Assembly (NCBI GenBank): GCA_026770585.1
Contig: MU646733.1
Span: 362,151-373,836, forward strand
Length of the DNA stretch: 11,686 nucleotides
Origin: Baffinella frigidus
Lineage: Eukaryota; Cryptophyceae; Cryptomonadales; Baffinellaceae
Reading direction: 5' to 3'
The position numbers and the translations under genes are program-made. Shown piece after piece: positions 11,364 to 11,686 of this stretch; the first letter of the stretch is position 1, and the number at the start of each line of letters is the position of its first letter. The notes below the pieces were generated by a model that saw nothing but the letters and a program-made list of their open reading frames with translations, made no database searches and was not told the origin of the DNA.

Positions 11364-11537
11364 TCCTAGCTCCGCCTCAGTCTATCTGGGCTCACCATTT
11401 CCTCAGTCTATTTGGACTCACCAATTTCGTGAGCCCGGGCTCTTCCCCGCTCGAAAGTTGTAGGATCTTTACCGCAAAGCCAGCATATGTCGACTTGCGA
11501 ATAGCCTCTCATCCAACCCGAGTGAGGCAGGCCCAGG
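11364..11537 (+). mobile_element. Inverted-repeat element family I, copy C
   Basis: Same strand and order as copy B. The left end TCCTAGCTCCGCCTCAGTC is the clean terminal repeat. The right end GAGTGAGGCAGGCCCAGG is its diverged inverse. It is longer than copy B mainly because CAGTCTATCTGGGCTCACC is duplicated in tandem (11379-11397 and 11404-11422). It lies in intron 2 of the profilin-like gene. Confidence 0.75.
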
Positions 11538-11619
11538 TCTGTCCGACAGGGAAAAGTGTGCTTATGACGGATTGAAACCAACATGGCGACGATGCATTCC
11601 CTGATTTCCCTTACGGCAG

Positions 11620-11686
11620 GGAGGGCGTCGTCGTGTGTTCGCTGCCCGCGCACATGCTCCTCTTCGCCGCGTTCCGCCGCCCGTGG
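11620..11686 (+). CDS. Profilin-like protein, exon 3 (runs off the window)
   Basis: After the acceptor TTTCCCTTACGGCAG the first base completes Arg-124. The frame then reads EGVVVCSLPAHMLLFAAFRR PW to the window end, residues 125-146. This fits the profilin strand pair K-G-G-[GV]-[VI]-x-[VC]-x-x-[TL]-x-x-x-[LI]-[LI]-[VF]-[GA]-x-[YF], just before the C-terminal helix. Profilins are usually 125-140 residues, so with the 28-residue extension about 20-30 residues remain beyond the window. The exon's first 20 bp are duplicated at 11338-11357. An overlapping open frame on the minus strand is judged a shadow. Confidence 0.5.

Larger units (their letters stand above)
11135..11619 (+). other. Intron 2 of the profilin-like gene, with microsatellite, element C and decoy acceptors
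   Basis: 485 bp from GTCTCT to CCCTGATTTCCCTTACGGCAG. It contains a (CT)n tract ending in CCCTCTGTCGGCAG at 11291, a strong-looking acceptor. A second acceptor, ACCCGCAG at 11340, is followed by GGAGGGCCTCGTCGTGG, a near copy of the start of exon 3. Family I element C follows. Use of the 11340 site would read REGLVVEGS then stop, and use of 11291 meets an early stop, so the 11619 acceptor is preferred on reading frame and family fit. Confidence 0.45.

Noticed and set aside
11408-11653. Minus-strand frame of 81 codons overlapping element C
   Set aside because: It is made of element C plus the antisense of profilin-like exon 3; the plus-strand exon has the better splice site, phase and family fit.
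1-11686. tRNA, rRNA or known small RNA genes
   Set aside because: No cloverleaf with A and B boxes and no rRNA-like conserved core was seen on either strand by eye.

Overview
This window looks like nuclear DNA of a eukaryotic alga or alga-like protist. Three things point that way. Long arrays of the TTTAGGG type occur (telomere motif of plants, many green algae, dinoflagellates and relatives). Good coding stretches are broken by GT...AG introns with matching phase. Small inverted-repeat elements are very dense, and the longest convincing genes use ATG in a good A-3/G+4 context. No bacterial operon layout, ribosome binding sites or tRNA/rRNA genes were seen. I cannot name the species.

Layout. 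Positions 1-76 hold the end of a probable minus-strand exon whose splice acceptor lies next to a small inverted-repeat element (about 104-245). A second foldback lies at about 405-596. From about 840 to 3716 there is nearly 3 kb of interstitial telomere-like repeat, G-rich on the plus strand throughout and sorted into local blocks of variants (TTCGGGG, TTCAGGG, TTAGGGG, TTGAGGG, TTTAGGG). Short islands that read like pieces of protein-coding sequence are trapped inside it, along with a 30-bp minisatellite and a 25-45 bp dispersed repeat. From 3716 to 9460 there is no convincing intact gene. This stretch is a dense mosaic of foldback/MITE-like elements, two and a half tandem copies of a 205-209 bp unit, a 148-bp direct repeat, a long GA microsatellite and decayed, duplicated coding fragments.

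The gene-bearing end is 9460-11686. Two genes diverge from about 350 bp of shared upstream DNA. The minus-strand gene starts at 10270. Its 221-codon first exon has a signal peptide and two further hydrophobic segments, and ends at a strong GTGAGT donor at 9607. The plus-strand gene starts at 10619 and is reconstructed as three exons (10619-10899, 11045-11134, 11620 to the window end) whose phases agree. The product resembles a profilin (actin-monomer binding) with an N-terminal extension; its C-terminal helix lies beyond the window.

The most interesting feature is a 140-174 bp inverted-repeat family with three copies. One copy begins 6 bases inside the 5' splice site of the minus-strand gene and fills what could be a 145-bp intron. 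Another lies in intron 2 of the profilin-like gene beside a duplicated splice acceptor/exon start. This suggests an introner-like (intron-generating) element, which is an inference that RNA data could test.
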